Assembly: GCA_963682175.1 (NCBI GenBank)
Contig: OY821779.1
Coordinates: 1,562,501 to 1,626,500 of the forward strand
Reading direction: 5' to 3'
DNA length: 64,000 bases
DNA from: Triglochin maritima
Taxonomy: Eukaryota > Streptophyta > Magnoliopsida > Alismatales > Juncaginaceae
A program made the translations under genes and the position numbers. Below, in pieces: positions 21,192 to 33,870 of the stretch (its first letter is position 1; each line of letters begins with the position of its first letter). The notes under the pieces are model-generated. The model had not been told where the DNA came from. It made no database searches and was given only the letters and a program-made list of their open reading frames with translations.

Positions 21192-22283
21192 TCACTTCTT
21201 TCCAGCACGCGGCTTAGCCTTCACATCCGATTCCTGCTCCAGTAAGGTAATAAATGGAAGAAAAAAATGTAGAAGAAGGCAATTGTACTTAATCTAAAAA
21301 GATGATCCTCCTATAAGGAACATGCAAAATCCATCGCCACAATAACTTGTTAATGTATTATATACCAGGAAAGAAGAAGCATTTCAAGGCGACAAAATTG
21401 AGCCCAACTAACCTGGGGTGTATGGAGGTAGATATGTGGTTTTGCAGTAGCAGGATTATGATTCACAGCACCTTTATGCCAGTCATAGCAAACCTGTTGT
21501 AATCAATAGCCATAGAAGTTGACATAAATTGCAAAATTTCAAATGTGCCAAATCAATGAAAGACAAGTAATCGATTGCACATTTCATTACAGATCACCAC
21601 AAATAATATGTAGCACTAAGGTTCTTGCAATTAAGGACATGCATGAGGAGCTTTCAGAAGAACTTTCCAGAGTTAAAATTTTAGTATAAGTTCTCATAAA
21701 ATTGGACCACGAAGGATCTCCCTGGGAACCCCTTACACTCCTTGCAGACTTCAGGAGCATCAAAGCAAGGAGTACTGCTTTTGGTGTTGCTCCTTAAATT
21801 GTGGGTGGTGGTCTTTCTATTTTTAACATACCGTTGAACAATTTCAGTCGACAATACAAACATTGGAATGATGAGTACTGAATGCACAGGGGGAACATAC
21901 CGCATAAGCAAAGAGTGAACCATCATGGTTGAAAGTGCTGCAGGGAATAGGCTGACTACACCTTGACATGGCCTACCAAAACCAAGTAAATAGTCACAAC
22001 TAACAAAACAGCCAAACAAGATTATTATTATTTTGTTCTGGCAATCACATAAACTACATTCCACTTGATAGGCATTAGAAAACAGGCATCACTAAGATGC
22101 CCTCCTCAGCCACCTTTTGCCTCTATAGTTGACATTAGTTAACCTTTTGGAACGCTAAGACAAGAAGATTATCTCAGTTTCATTATGGCAATAATCGATT
22201 ATATCAATGGAACCCTAGCTCACTTTTTTGAAGGTTATACAAGTTACACAGTATAATGACAAAGGCCAAAGAAACCTGAATAA

Positions 22284-22326
<43 letters not shown>

Positions 22327-25300
22327 TTTATTTTGGGGCATCTCATATCTTCTGAACTATAACGTGGAGCTAGGATATGTACGATGACTAGGGAATAGGG
22401 ACTGCTTTTATATCAGTTTAACGATTTAATCAGCATTTCCTATGCTTCGTCCACAGGAAGTCAACATGTTTTTGAATTGCTTAAAAGGATGGTCCTCACA
22501 ATTTAAAAAATGTTTTTAAATATTTCATTTCATGTATTCCCACTAATACAAACCTTAAGTCGTTGTTTACTATCTTTGTCCCAAAAGTTGAATGCCCCAT
22601 CTGATCCTGAGGTAGCAAATGTGTGGTGTGTCTGCAAGAAGGTAACTGAGTTACAAGACTGCTGATATTAAGGAAAACAAATATTCAAAAAGACTTGAAT
22701 CTTGAAGTAAATCAACAGTATACATGTGCATACAAAAAACTGAGTGTTTGCCTAATAACAAGCCTGAAGCCAAACTACGTTACAAAACAAACAAAGCATT
22801 ATATCTGAGATGTCAGAAATCGTTGCAAGCGAAATATAATAAGCAGAAATGCCCATAAAAGTGTGAAAGTTGAGGTCTTACAGGGTGAAAGTTCAAGGCA
22901 TTGACTGAATATACATCATTTCCATCTCTGTGGCATTTAAACGTAAAATTTTTACTTTGTTGTGCATCATCCAAGTAGTGAACGCCAACTCTTCCTTCAA
23001 TTGAACCAACCTGTACTTGAACAATTCTAACGCTAAGAATGCTCATACTGCCCCATTTTTATGAAAGGTAGTAAAGTAGGCTAATGATTAACAACATGAA
23101 TATCTAGCCCTACCCGAAGCCAAAAATTCAGGATATGCCCAAGGTAATTGATTATATTGGAGAAATGAAATAAACAGAAACAGTATAAAACGTAACAATG
23201 TAAACATCTCCCAAGAAATAAGCCAACCAGATCTTTCATCGTGTTTCTTGTAGAGTTTTAAACCTTATTAACTTGGACAATGGTGAAACATGACAGTAAT
23301 AGCAACCATAATGTTAAACGTTTTGAAATAAATTACGTGTTAACGAATAAATTTTCAAAATAAATTACAAAATAAATAAACACATTAAAGTGTCATGAGC
23401 AATTAAACAACATGTGCCTTCCATGACATTTCTATCACCACAAATTAAACAAAAAAAATTCAAATGATTAGTATGTCAAAATGAATTTCAATGGTGATGA
23501 AAAATGTCAGAGCTATTGCTGAAATTGGACTAGTCTTGTCCTTAGGGAACAAGTCTGCACTATACACACTATGCAGATGTTTGGAATAAATATGAAGCAA
23601 CTAAAACTTATAATATTTTTAGACAAGTTATTACCAAGAATCCTTGCTGGTCTGGAAATGCTGCAACACATCTTGTTTGATGCTTTAGAGGTGAAACAAT
23701 CCTCTTGTACTCCACCTTATGGTAAAAATCAATGAACAAATACCAAAAGGCAAGATCAGATGATTAGCCTCAATTGCCATCCAGGCAGCCATACAAAAGT
23801 TGATGTGTTTTGCACCTGAGGATTTTGCAAATTAAAAACCACTAGATTTCGATCTGCAGTTCCCACAATCATCAATGGGTAGTTCGTTGTTAGTGCATAA
23901 CAGCGGTCGGGAAGCTGCTGAGTGTGAACTGGATTTGATTGTCTTGTATCCCAGTACCTAGAAAAAAGGAATCATCATCAACATAACCCCAATGACTCAG
24001 AAGAGGCTCCCGCCTAAGAGAAAAAAGGAAAAGAAAAAAAAATCAGATCTAAAAAACCATTTTGAAATAGCTACTAAGTAAACTTCTGTTACAATCAGAA
24101 AAAAAATTAGGAAGAGTAAGGAAATTAAAGCGCCGGAGTCCAGAAGAATTTGTTCCTACTTCAGTGTCTTATCCAAACCACCCGTCACAAGGAGATTCAT
24201 TTGCTCTATCCAAGCCATATCTTTTATAGGGGCATCATGCATTGCTACAGTGGTAGGTTGACCCCCAGATAACAAAGGCCACATTTTGGCTTGCTTGTCA
24301 CAGCCTCCGGAAAACACTGTGGTTCCATCTCCCTTCCATGTTGAGCATAAAACCTGAGATAAGAGTTGCAGGTTAAATCAGCATACATAGAAATTATAAA
24401 TTTGTTTTTGTGGGTATTATTAGTGTAAAGGCATAAGTATCTCACTGGCTGTTCGTGTGATATTGCTGCCTTAGCTTGGCAATTCCCTGACTGGACCTCC
24501 CAGCACCGCACCTATCATTTTTTCAGTCAAGCTAGTTAATAACTCCAAATATATAACTTATAAAATTTAAATGTCTGTTGGAATTAACAAAAACCTCATT
24601 ATCCCAGGACGTAGCCACGAGCAGGTTGCTCTTTGGACTGAAACTGAGGCTAGAAACAGAATCTGCTGGAGCAGGGATTACCTGTTTTAGAAAGAAAGAA
24701 AAATGTCATTTACAAGTTAAATTCCAATGGAACTAATACCATGCTAAAAGGAATGTCTGGTGTAAGCCTGTAACTAATGAACTGTACAGTCAGGCCTCGC
24801 AAGTGTATTCTGTCTTGAATTGATAATCGTGCAACTTAGGACCTAGGAAAAAATGTCATGGATAGATATCTCGGACAAATATTTCAGTTTGAAAATCTAA
24901 CTGTAACATTAGAAATACTATGATGAGAGCTCAACCCAAACGTAAACACAACTTCGGGTGCCTTTCTACAATTCATTTGACGTTTAAAGAGTGATTTCAG
25001 GATTTGAAAGCAACCAATAGTCAAACTATGTGTGATTGAAGAGTCGTATCCATTTTCCCCAACTTCTAACAATGGAAACTTATGGTGGACTTCTGGTATT
25101 GTTAGAGAATAATCCCAAATTGGAGAATTTATGAATTTTTTCTTGGGTTATAAATTGAAAGGTCATTCCACTCATCACCAATTAGTTTTAAGTTGGATAC
25201 CCACACTTCAATAGGTACAATCATGTTAATGTAGAACCCTCAGATAAGAGTTTCTAACCAACAACAGGATGGATATGGATATACTGATACCCAAAGATAT

Positions 25301-25706
25301 ATTACCTGATTACCACTAATACATTTATTGTTGAATATACTTTCCCATTAAACTTTCAACAGAAGAAAAACACTTAACCAGTATTTAGAAATCAACAATG
25401 TCAACTACTTCCGTCCAATCAGTTAAACTAAAGCAAACTTAACCAATACCATAGAAAGCTTAACCTCTCAATTTCATATTGAAATTCCCAATACAAGATT
25501 TGTTCCAAAACACATTGCAAGAATAAAAATAGGAACTTGTACTTCAGGCAAATTCGATAAAGAAACTCACAAAGAGAGATTTTTTTTATAGAAACAAAAA
25601 GTCTAACTTAAAAGCAAAACTTGAGGTCCAAAGCAAAGAAAAACATTTTTTATACCTCAAACGATCTGTTGGGGTTCTCATTGACAACATTCGTGAACCG
25701 TGACAT
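21192..25706 (-). CDS. RAE1: RAE1 mRNA export factor / nucleoporin (WD40)
   Basis: Eleven coding exons were traced: 25706-25656, 24681-24595, 24511-24446, 24353-24160, 23957-23816, 23715-23635, 23010-22882, 22631-22554, 21972-21901, 21493-21413 and 21233-21192. Frames and GT-AG borders agree throughout and give about 340 residues, the usual RAE1 size. The protein follows plant RAE1 closely: SSLSFSPKSNLLVATSWDNE, FSGGCDKQAKMWPLLSGGQP, VGTADRNLVVFNLQNPQ, TRCVAAFPDQQGFLVGSIEG, HRDGNDVYSVNALNFHP, SGSDGAFNFWDKDSKQRLKA and the C-terminal ESDVKAKPRAGKK. RAE1/Gle2 is a seven-blade beta-propeller at the nuclear pore that works with NUP98 in mRNA export and also at spindles. A 5' UTR intron (donor near 25893) is likely. 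Its core promoter adjoins a Mutator-like terminus. Confidence 0.95.
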
Positions 25707-26019
25707 CTCCGGAAACTGTAATCTGTTAAAACGGATTAGATCAGCAATGCGAGACCTAAAATAGAAACCAAAGACGCATCCTACAATGAAGACCTAATAT
25801 TTTCCAGGTTAGATTCCTCCAAAGTGAGGAACTAGGGCGAAATCCTAAACGGAAGATCGATGGATCGGGAACGGAAAAGAGGGATTTCGGTACCTTTGGA
25901 GAGAAAGAGAGGGTTGAGGACGAGAGCGAGAGAGGAGTGGGAGGTTTGAAGGGAGTGAGTGAGAGGGAAACGGAAAACAAAAAATGGTAGGTTTCGACTT
26001 TCGAGTGTCGCCGCGTGTA

Positions 26020-26027
26020 TATTTATA
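26020..26027 (-). promoter_or_regulatory. Probable RAE1 TATA box
   Basis: The minus strand reads TATAAATA, about 35-40 bases before the start of the likely 5' UTR. It lies at the inner edge of the transposon-derived segment 26045-26265. Confidence 0.5.
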
Positions 26028-26044
26028 CCCGTGTATATTTAGCC

Positions 26045-26265
26045 AGACGTCCGAGTCGGGAAAAATTCCGCCCCCGTTATCTCGCCGGATTCAGGTGTTT
26101 CGCCAGACATTTTCGTGGTGTTGGTACTAGGAATGTGAGTAAAACTGAGTCAAACACCTTGTTTAAAGATACTGGACGAAATGAGTATTAATTGATTTGT
26201 TAAGGGCAAAAATGTCATTTTTTGGGACGATTTAAGTAATTTTCCGGCGACGAATAGTAGTTTCC
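26045..26265 (-). mobile_element. Isolated terminus of an E1/E2-family Mutator-like element
   Basis: Read on the minus strand this begins AAACTACTATTCGTCGCC, then ATTACTTAAATCGTCCC, then a homologue of transposase exon 1 (26110-26081, MSGETPESGE) and a stretch like GGGGCGGAATTTTT. Order and spacing match the left end of E1 (13438-13660) and the right end of E2. The splice donor after exon 1 reads GAGATAACG instead of GAGGTAAGC. There is no array and no body; RAE1 begins right inside. This is an old, truncated end now used as gene-flanking DNA. Confidence 0.8.
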
Positions 26266-27128
26266 TTTATTTATTTGGATTTTTTTTCTGATAATCGACG
26301 AGGTTAATTTTATTTAGGTAGATTGTGATTCCGTATTTCGTATATCATGGGTTATTACGGGAGTGAGGATCGAACTTGCAACATCTCTATTTTTAGGTGT
26401 TAACAACCATGGTCAAATTGAGTTGAGTCGAAGTTAATAATGGTTGCGCTGGGTGAAGTGAAATTGTGTTTAAATTGGCTTGTTAAATTTGAATAAAATT
26501 TGAAAATAAATCAATTTCAATCATTGCACCATGGGAAGCGTTCGATACTTTATTTTGGACGAGCTTTTGGTGAGGAAGCTGACTTTTGTAAGCTCACGAC
26601 ACTGAACTTGCTCGTAAAAACTCCATGTCATAACATTGTGCAACTTTCAGTGTGACTTCTGATCACTGACATGTGCACGTGATACAAAATGACCGTCGGG
26701 GGTCGTTTCTACTGTTTTTTCATTCTTAGGTCCAAATAGTCTCCTTCGATTTCATTGAAATTACCACCCGACCACACAATTGCTCACCAATTCTACCTTT
26801 CTTTCTTCCTTTTCAACCCCCAACCAACTTACACAGAACTCTCCCTCACCACCAAACCTTTCCCCTGAAACAAATCCCTTCCCTCTAGTCTCAAGCGGTC
26901 GCACGCGGTGGGTGAATGACACATAGGTTTCAAGCGGTAAGAACGTTTTTGGTTGGGATTGTAAACTTCAATAACATGATAGTAAGCATACATAGAAAAA
27001 TTTAGAGATAATAAAACCACCAAAAGTAATCCTCCAATACACCTAAAACGCAATTTAAAACCTTGCAGCAGCAACAACAACAACATCCAAAAAGACCACC
27101 ACAAATCCTAGACCTATGTGTTATTCAA
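26266..27128. other. Intergenic, no feature recognised
   Basis: AT-rich, with a pyrimidine-rich patch near 26780-26880. Nothing else supported. Confidence 0.4.
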
Positions 27129-27682
27129 CTACCAAAACGAGGGCGCCGGCATTCGCCAGATGACTACGGCCAAGAACGAGGCCAAAGTTGTGAGAAAAAT
27201 GAGGTAAAGAACAAAGATGAGCAATTGGTGTCTCTGGAATTGCTGACGGAGGTCAAAAAAAATCTCCTTATAATGACTGCACCCGACAACCAACATCCAT
27301 CAGCCGAGTCGTCAACATCCCTTTGTGAAAATCAGCCAACACACCATTCACGACGGCACCTTCAATTTCAACCATCCAGCGAAAATACCCACATTTGATG
27401 TTCCATTTCTACAAACAAAAAACCCACTTATTAGGAGATAATCAATCTTAGGCATATCATAAATAAGAAACCCGAAAATCGGAGTTACATAGGGTGATCC
27501 ACAAGTGAAAAACCAACACCCCAGGTTCCTCGACGTTTGAGACTTGAAGCTTTTTTGGCAGCCATACCACACAAACACGTCGGCCGACAATACATGACGC
27601 TTTCAACGGTGGTGGAGGACATTGGACTGTTGCCAATAAGAAGGAGAAGTGAGGATGCTGATGACGGTTGCTTCCCCGCCAT
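27129..27682 (-). pseudogene. GRF-type zinc finger protein with membrane anchor, frameshifted
   Basis: Reading starts at the ATG at 27682 (MAGKQPSSASS). It reaches CRPTCLCGMAAKK, then needs a one-base shift near an A6 tract (about 27560) to continue as KSFKSQTSRNLGCWFFTC, matching the CxCG...NPGRRFFGC core of plant GRF zinc fingers. An intron (27488-27409) follows, then KWNIKCGYFRW, which matches the CGYF-W part of the same domain. After a stop at 27268-27270 a second shift gives FFDLRQQFQRHQ and a hydrophobic helix (IFVLYLIFLTTLASFLAVV) before a stop at 27129, like the C-terminal anchor of these proteins. Two frame breaks suggest a pseudogene. Function of the family is largely unknown. Confidence 0.6.
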
Positions 27683-29161
27683 TTATAGTTGCAATTCGTG
27701 TGCTGCACGAGGAGGGGCAATTCCGGAGAAGATCAGAAGTGAGGCTTCGACAAGCCAGGCTGACCTTCCGGAAGCGGTTTCTAGTGAACGCGGGAAAACT
27801 GAGCATGACAGAAACTTGCTAATGAGGTGGAATGACTTTTGGGCCAAAGTGGGTCTACGAAGCCCACTACCGAGCGGACCCGAAGTCTACCACGAGAAAC
27901 ATCTTTTCTTGAAAAACTGATTAAACTCTTTTTCTCGTGTTAATTTTATGTAATTTAGATACTTAACATAAAAAATGAAAATCTTAATTTCAAGATAGTT
28001 ACTTTACTATTAAATTATAGCATGAAACACGTTAAAATAAAATTTTAACTCGATTTGTATTAATTTGGTCAAGTCGGGTTGAGTTTTTGCAAATTTAGTA
28101 TTATTTCTCCATGAAAATTTACCTCGTCGTACCAAACTTAGGGAAAAAGTAATTTATTATCTTCCAAAAAGACTAATCCCCTAATGGTTACCCAATATCT
28201 TTTCCCTCAATAATTTTTGCCCTTATTCCTAACGCACGCTAAATAGTAAATGCAGCGAAACAACCTCCTCATTCGGCCTTGAGGTGTCACGACTCTCTTC
28301 TTCTTTTTCTTTCTTCCTTCTCGAGCCTCGTAAAGATTTGTTCGAACTTGGGTGAAAGTCCATCGAATTAAACTCACAAGTGATCACAAATCCTCTTAAG
28401 TACGATAAGACGGGTACCACCGTCAACGAAATTCTTGTTTCATTTTTGCAAATTTTCGTTTTTGGGGTCACTGGTCGACCAATTTCCTTTTAGATGTAAA
28501 TTCTTCTGGGATGCTTTCTTTAATATCATCAAGAAAACATCATTACAGTCTTCAAATTTTCATATAATTGGTATTCTTCGAATTAAAGGGCAAATGCACA
28601 TTATGATATGTTTTTGGCGAGAGTATTGGAAACGATTGAAGCACATTGAGATCTGGGGAGGCCGTTCTCATTTGCAAATGTCAAGTTTGGATATAGATGA
28701 CCACAACAGCAACCTGATTGTTACATTACATTATTATCTAAAATGGAGGTCCCTGTAAGTCTAACTTGAAGCTACATTGCATACTATTCAGACATGCGTA
28801 GGATTGCAAAATCTTATGCAACGCATACAATATAATTCTGATCGGCTCAAGCTAACCACTCTAAATACTAATCAGCACATGAATTATAGAGGGAAAGGCT
28901 TAACACTCCTGAACACTGCAAACCAATCGGTCACCCCCGAATCCGTCTTCCACTCTTCTCATATTATACAACAAGCATAACTCGAGATATCTCGTTGACA
29001 ATATTGCAGACTTAGAGGCATAACTCAGCTTCCTAGTGATATTTACATGGAACTTTTGCCCCTTGGCTACCAGCAAATAATGACCATTTGTGGTCATTGA
29101 TCGACTAATTGAGAAACACCACCACCTGGTTACAGGTGCTTCCAAGAGAGTTTTGAGGAAT
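27683..29161. other. Intergenic and TGA-gene 3' region
   Basis: No gene recognised. A palindrome-like GTCGACCA occurs near 28474. The right part presumably holds the 3' UTR of the TGA gene. Confidence 0.4.
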
Positions 29162-32100
29162 TTATGTAGGTTCACAAGGACGAGCAGACCAAAGCGAGCT
29201 TAAGGCCCGGAGGCGCTGAATGTAATCACCTAATACAAGCAAACCACGGGCAGCTTGGCGAGTAGTTAGTATCCGATACATCTGCCGCATTGTCTGTAGT
29301 CGAAGGTGGTCAGCCTGGTAAAAGAGAAGGGGTTTGGTTAAGGTAACCATTGTTCACATTCTTAAAAACTAATAAAACTAAGAAAAGGAAATGTTGAAGT
29401 TGTAAAACATCAAATACACTACAAAGTTTGAAGAAAAAGTTACTTATTTGCCAGGAAGTTGATTTACCTGGTTTACAAAACTTTCAAGGGCTTCTAACTT
29501 CCCAATTGCGATTGTCATCTGCCCAACATAATTTTCAACACCGGTAGACGTCAACGGATTGGAGGCTACAGTTTCGGAAAGTGTTTGCTGGAGTCTATCC
29601 ATTCCTTGTGAAAGTGCATCTTCAGCTTGCTGAGATGATAGTTGAAGAGTACAAACGGCCACAAGTTGTTGTTCTGCCAAAGGCTCAAGTTCTGGTAATA
29701 GAATCTGGATACCGCCAAGTTGAAATTATAGATGAGTAACTAAACATGTCAATACTCAGGACCATTATGATGGCAAGATACTGAACAGCCTAGTACAAAC
29801 ATACATTATCTATAAGATTTAGATTAGAACAGTGTACTGTGTACCTAGTCAATCAATTTCCTAAAGCTGTTGGTTATTTCACAAGAGGCAATGGCAGATT
29901 GGCAGTAAGGAGTGCAAGACAAGAGAACTAAAAAATGCAAAAGAATGACACAGGATAAAAGTTATATCATATACACCAGAAGATTGGTGACGGTCGGACA
30001 GGACACCACAAATTGATTGATACAAAATATATAAACCTTGTCAAAGATTTGATTTGGACTTTGCTTTTTTCAGTAGTTAGGATAGCTAGACAAATTACTC
30101 AATCGAGTTCACCGTATAAACTTATCGAAATTTAGGTATTATCCAGTTATATAATTATTCCAAAATAGCAATCTGAGTTCTTCTCAGCTGGCATGTCATC
30201 ACTACGTCAGTGTGGTGCGGCTATCAGCATACTGTGAGATAGTGGACGATAGACATAAAGCAATATGTTGCATAGCACATCAGAAATGTTGATTGTTGAG
30301 TAATGCATCCATGACTTTTTAATATTTCCATACCATTATAAGGATATTAAATTTTTATGGAAGTGAATGGAAGTTCACATTTTTCCCGGCAAGTTGTATT
30401 GAACAATTTAACCTTCTTTCTATTTGTAGATTTGCGATTTTATATCCTTCTATATTGTTTCTGTTTTATTGGTGCATATTTGAAATTTATGTATTTGCTT
30501 TTGTTACATGATTGGGATTCAAACTGATTCCCTTTTAAGAAGTCAACTTAACAGGTAAAGATTCCCTTTTAAATACTGTGAGATATTAGTGGACGATAGA
30601 CTTAAAGCAATATGTTGCATAGCACATCAGAAATGTTGATTGTTGAGTAATGCATCCATGACTCCATAAAAAATTGTAGTCTTTTAAAATAATCTAAACT
30701 CCCTAAATATTTAAAAGTATTTCATCATCAAAAGTACCTCAGTTTTGTAAAGGCTCATACTAATTCGAAGCGGAAATCATTATTTTCATCTAAAAAATAA
30801 GTTTTGCATTATTCTAATTCTAAGACTATGAAGCTGGGTAGATATTTCGTTAAGAATCTTGATCCTTAATATTCTATAATGATTTCCAACTTAACAAGGA
30901 AGCCCCATTACAAATACTTAATTCAGTGATGGCAATCCAACAAACCTCTCATTGCTCATCAAATTTATAAAGTATTACTTACTACAAAATCAAAGTGAAA
31001 ATTGAATGGCAGAACTTTCCAGGCTTCTTTGGGAACAGAAAATCATGCGTGTAGAAAGCATGATATGGTTCAAGTGTACCTTCAAAAGTTCGGACGGGCG
31101 AAAACCTCCAATCCAGAGAAAACAACGCTCTGCAACTGATTTCCACATGCCTGACATAATGTAGAAAATATCGGACTTAGCAACAACTGCTTTTATGCGG
31201 AACAAATTACTGTAGTGCTCCATTCCACGTTCAACAAGCATCTGCATCTCTGCATCAGAAACATGTTGCTGCAAAGCTCCCCGTAGTTCACAAATCTGTC
31301 TGTTCTGTTCTTCAGTCCAACGTGCATATTCCACATCAAAGGCAGCAATATCTACAAGATCCAACGCGGATGTTTCATGTTTTCCTTCTCTTGGTATGGT
31401 AGTAAAAATAAATATAGAAGCTGCTACCAAAAATACTTAAGTTAACTGAATATACTACCAGCATTGACAGATGCAGATATCCCAAGACCCATAGCACCTG
31501 AACCAGCACCTACGAAAATACCCTGAGAGTAAAATAGCACTTTTATCAGATGATATAAAGTTTCACATTTGTCCATGGGATGAAAAGTCACCAACCTGCT
31601 GCTTCACAGTTGCAAGCTCCTGTTCTAGTTGACTAAGCTTTATTCTACTGGATTCAAGTTGTTGAACATAAGCCTGAGAATAAAAAAGAAGATTAATATG
31701 ATAGCTGTAACAAATACGTGTATATGATAGCCTACCTAGTGATACCTTTTTCCTGAGACGACTTTTCCGAGCAGCTTCTCGATTTTGTGCAAGGCGTCTC
31801 AATGCCTAGATACAAATATATTGATTAAATGAATATCACATGATCAGAAATCGAACAAAAGTTTAGATGGTGGGTGACTATAAATAATGCAATTGTCCAG
31901 ATAATGGATGATATTGCGATGATAGAAATTATGGCTGCTCTGTCCAAAAAAGCTAAAACCATAATCCCATCTAAGATGAGTTCACAACTTCATAATAATT
32001 TGTCATCGACTTATAACGATGATAAGCAGCAAATCTTCTTGAGAAGGTAATATTAGAAGAAGCTTGCTTTGGTGTTCACAAACTCTAAAACATGTTTTTC

Positions 32101-33008
32101 ATTTTCTTGTAATGTGTGTGCACTGCCGATATGTAGATGTGGAAACACACCATGATTACATAATAGTGTTTGTCACTCCACATTTCTACAGTAGTCACAC
32201 TTTAGTTGCTATTATTAATGGAGCCCTGGTGGATGAAAGTAGAAGTTTATCATAAAGAATAAAAGAATGTGAAAAGATAGCTATCACGGTTGTAACTTGT
32301 AGCAAGAGAAGATTATAGAACTGATGATCACAGATTGCTCCTATAAAGTTTGACAGGAAAGATTCTACTTTGTGCTTCTAACACAATCTTTATCTGTTAA
32401 GTTGACTTCTTAAAAGGGAATCAGTTTGAATCTCAATCATGTAACAAAAGCAAATACATAAAGTTCAAATATGCACCAATAAAACAGAAACAATATAGAA
32501 GGATATAAAATCGCAAATCTACAAATAGAAAGAAGGTTAAATTGTTCAATACAACTTGCCAGGAAAAATGTGAACTTCCATTCACTACCATAAAAATTAA
32601 GATCCTTATAATGGTATGGAAATATTAAAGTCAAATTTTTGTAGTGAGACACAAAAAAGGACAAATATTATTAGCGAAAACCAATTATACCTTGTCTTTT
32701 GGTCTCTTTGCTTCTTCACTAGATGTCTTTGAAGGGCTTAAAGTCTCTTGAGAAACATTTTCTGACTGAAAATAAATAGAAGCAGTTTCAGCAACGTATT
32801 ATAGAAGTTTGTCGAGAATTACGTAGACACAGAGATACTATCCAGTAGACAATACCCTGGTGTCAATATTGCCTTCAATGATTCTTGATGTGCCCATAGG
32901 TTGATTATAATCTCCTTTGATGCCTTCTCTCCACCGGTTAAAGTTGAGGTTCGGTTCATAAAAATCTATTCTTCTAGAAATCACAAACTGAGATGCTGAG
33001 GAGCTCAT
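29162..33008 (-). CDS. TGA: TGA-class bZIP transcription factor
   Basis: Eight coding exons: 33008-32856, 32765-32691, 31805-31746, 31673-31596, 31522-31459, 31351-31080, 29704-29468 and 29314-29162, frame-consistent, about 363 residues. The bZIP lies in exons 3 and 4: basic region RRLAQNREAARKSRLRKK followed by the leucine heptads AYVQQLESSRIKLSQLEQEL. The C-terminal half is the DOG1 domain (YARWTEEQNRQICELRGAL, FYIMSGMWKSVAERCFLWIG, QAEDALSQGMDRLQQTLSE, QADHLRLQTMRQMYRILTT, LRALSSLWSARP). TGA factors bind TGACG/ACGT sites and recruit NPR proteins in salicylate responses, or ROXY glutaredoxins in development. The N-terminal FVISRRIDFYEP resembles TGA1/TGA3-type starts, but I do not assign a clade. 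A 5' UTR intron ending near 33058 is likely. Introns 2 and 6 carry an unusual inverted duplication. Confidence 0.94.
30229..30663. repeat. About 90-bp direct repeat flanking a 250-bp insert in TGA intron 6
   Basis: Copy 1 is 30229-30316 and copy 2 is 30573-30663; both run from ATACTGTGAGATA to GCATCCATGACT, with a 3-base difference in length. Between them sits one arm of the inverted repeat described separately. The sequence after copy 2 (CCATAAAAAATTG) looks like the original flank. Confidence 0.88.
30313..30563 (+). repeat. Inverted duplicate of TGA intron 2 segment, arm 1
   Basis: About 250 bp matching the reverse complement of 32385-32632 with only scattered mismatches. Shared phrases include AATATTTCCATACCATTATA and GCATATTTGAA versus its reverse complement. 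The arms are 1.8 kb apart in the same primary transcript. Confidence 0.9.
32385..32632 (-). repeat. Inverted duplicate in TGA intron 2, arm 2 (probable source copy)
   Basis: Reverse complement of 30313-30563. This copy is not flanked by direct repeats, so it is the more likely donor. It ends about 60 bases before exon 2 (32691). Confidence 0.9.
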
Positions 33009-33870
33009 ACTTTATCACCTGGAACTCTGAAAGGAGTTTGAACAAAGTAAAACCTGCACGAATTCGAAAATATACTGGATACGTTTGTAAAACAATATGT
33101 TAAAAGTTATAAGAGATCAGAAAGATCTTATACCTTAAGTTGAGAACAACAACTTACATCATTAATTTAACGTTAAGAGTAAAGTAATGTTCCAGATCAT
33201 GGAGCATAATTTTTGCAGATTTATAGTCAAATCACATGTAGAACCAGTACAAACTACTCTATAGAACAATAATAGAAGAAAAAATAAAAACACTACTTCA
33301 TATGGTTCATGCTGACAAAGGCAGCATACTTGAGCAGAATTTACCGATCCCATAATGACCGTGATTAGAATGACATCGGAAAAGAAAAAAACTCTAAGTT
33401 GTTTATTTCTTCCAAAATTTAAATTCATCGCCGACAAATTTCAAAATCATAGTCCGAGAAATCTTTGAAACACCGCACCGAACACCTTAACAACTAACAC
33501 AAACACTACATCCACGTAACGAATAACACACAAAATAAAACAATCACTACGAAAACCACAACAACTACCGCGAAAAAGAAGGAAAATGCAATGTTTTCCG
33601 GAATTTCGAGCTAAACGAAGTCGATTCCAAACAAATTACGCGAAACACAGGGGGGAAAAACGAAAAGTCGAGAATTTTAGACCTGCGATTGGAGGAACGG
33701 GAACGGACGAGTCAAACACGAGGTGGCGGGAAAAAGATGGGGATTGCGGGACGAGAAATCGAACTTCGGGTTCGGGAAACCCTAGTTTTTACCCGTTTCG
33801 ATTCGATCGACGTCGGAGGAATCCGAAGAAGAAGAAGAAGAAAGAAGAAGAAAAGAGCCGAAGAAGTGAA
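33009..33870 (-). promoter_or_regulatory. TGA gene leader and promoter region
   Basis: The leader probably contains an intron (donor near 33682 with CGCAG/GTCTAAAA, acceptor GTGCAG/GTTTTAC near 33056). A GAAGAAG purine tract lies at about 33825-33855. Assignment is inferred from position only. Confidence 0.35.

Noticed and set aside
21681..22064. 127-codon minus-strand frame as a separate gene
   Set aside because: It is RAE1 exon 9 read into its introns in another frame.
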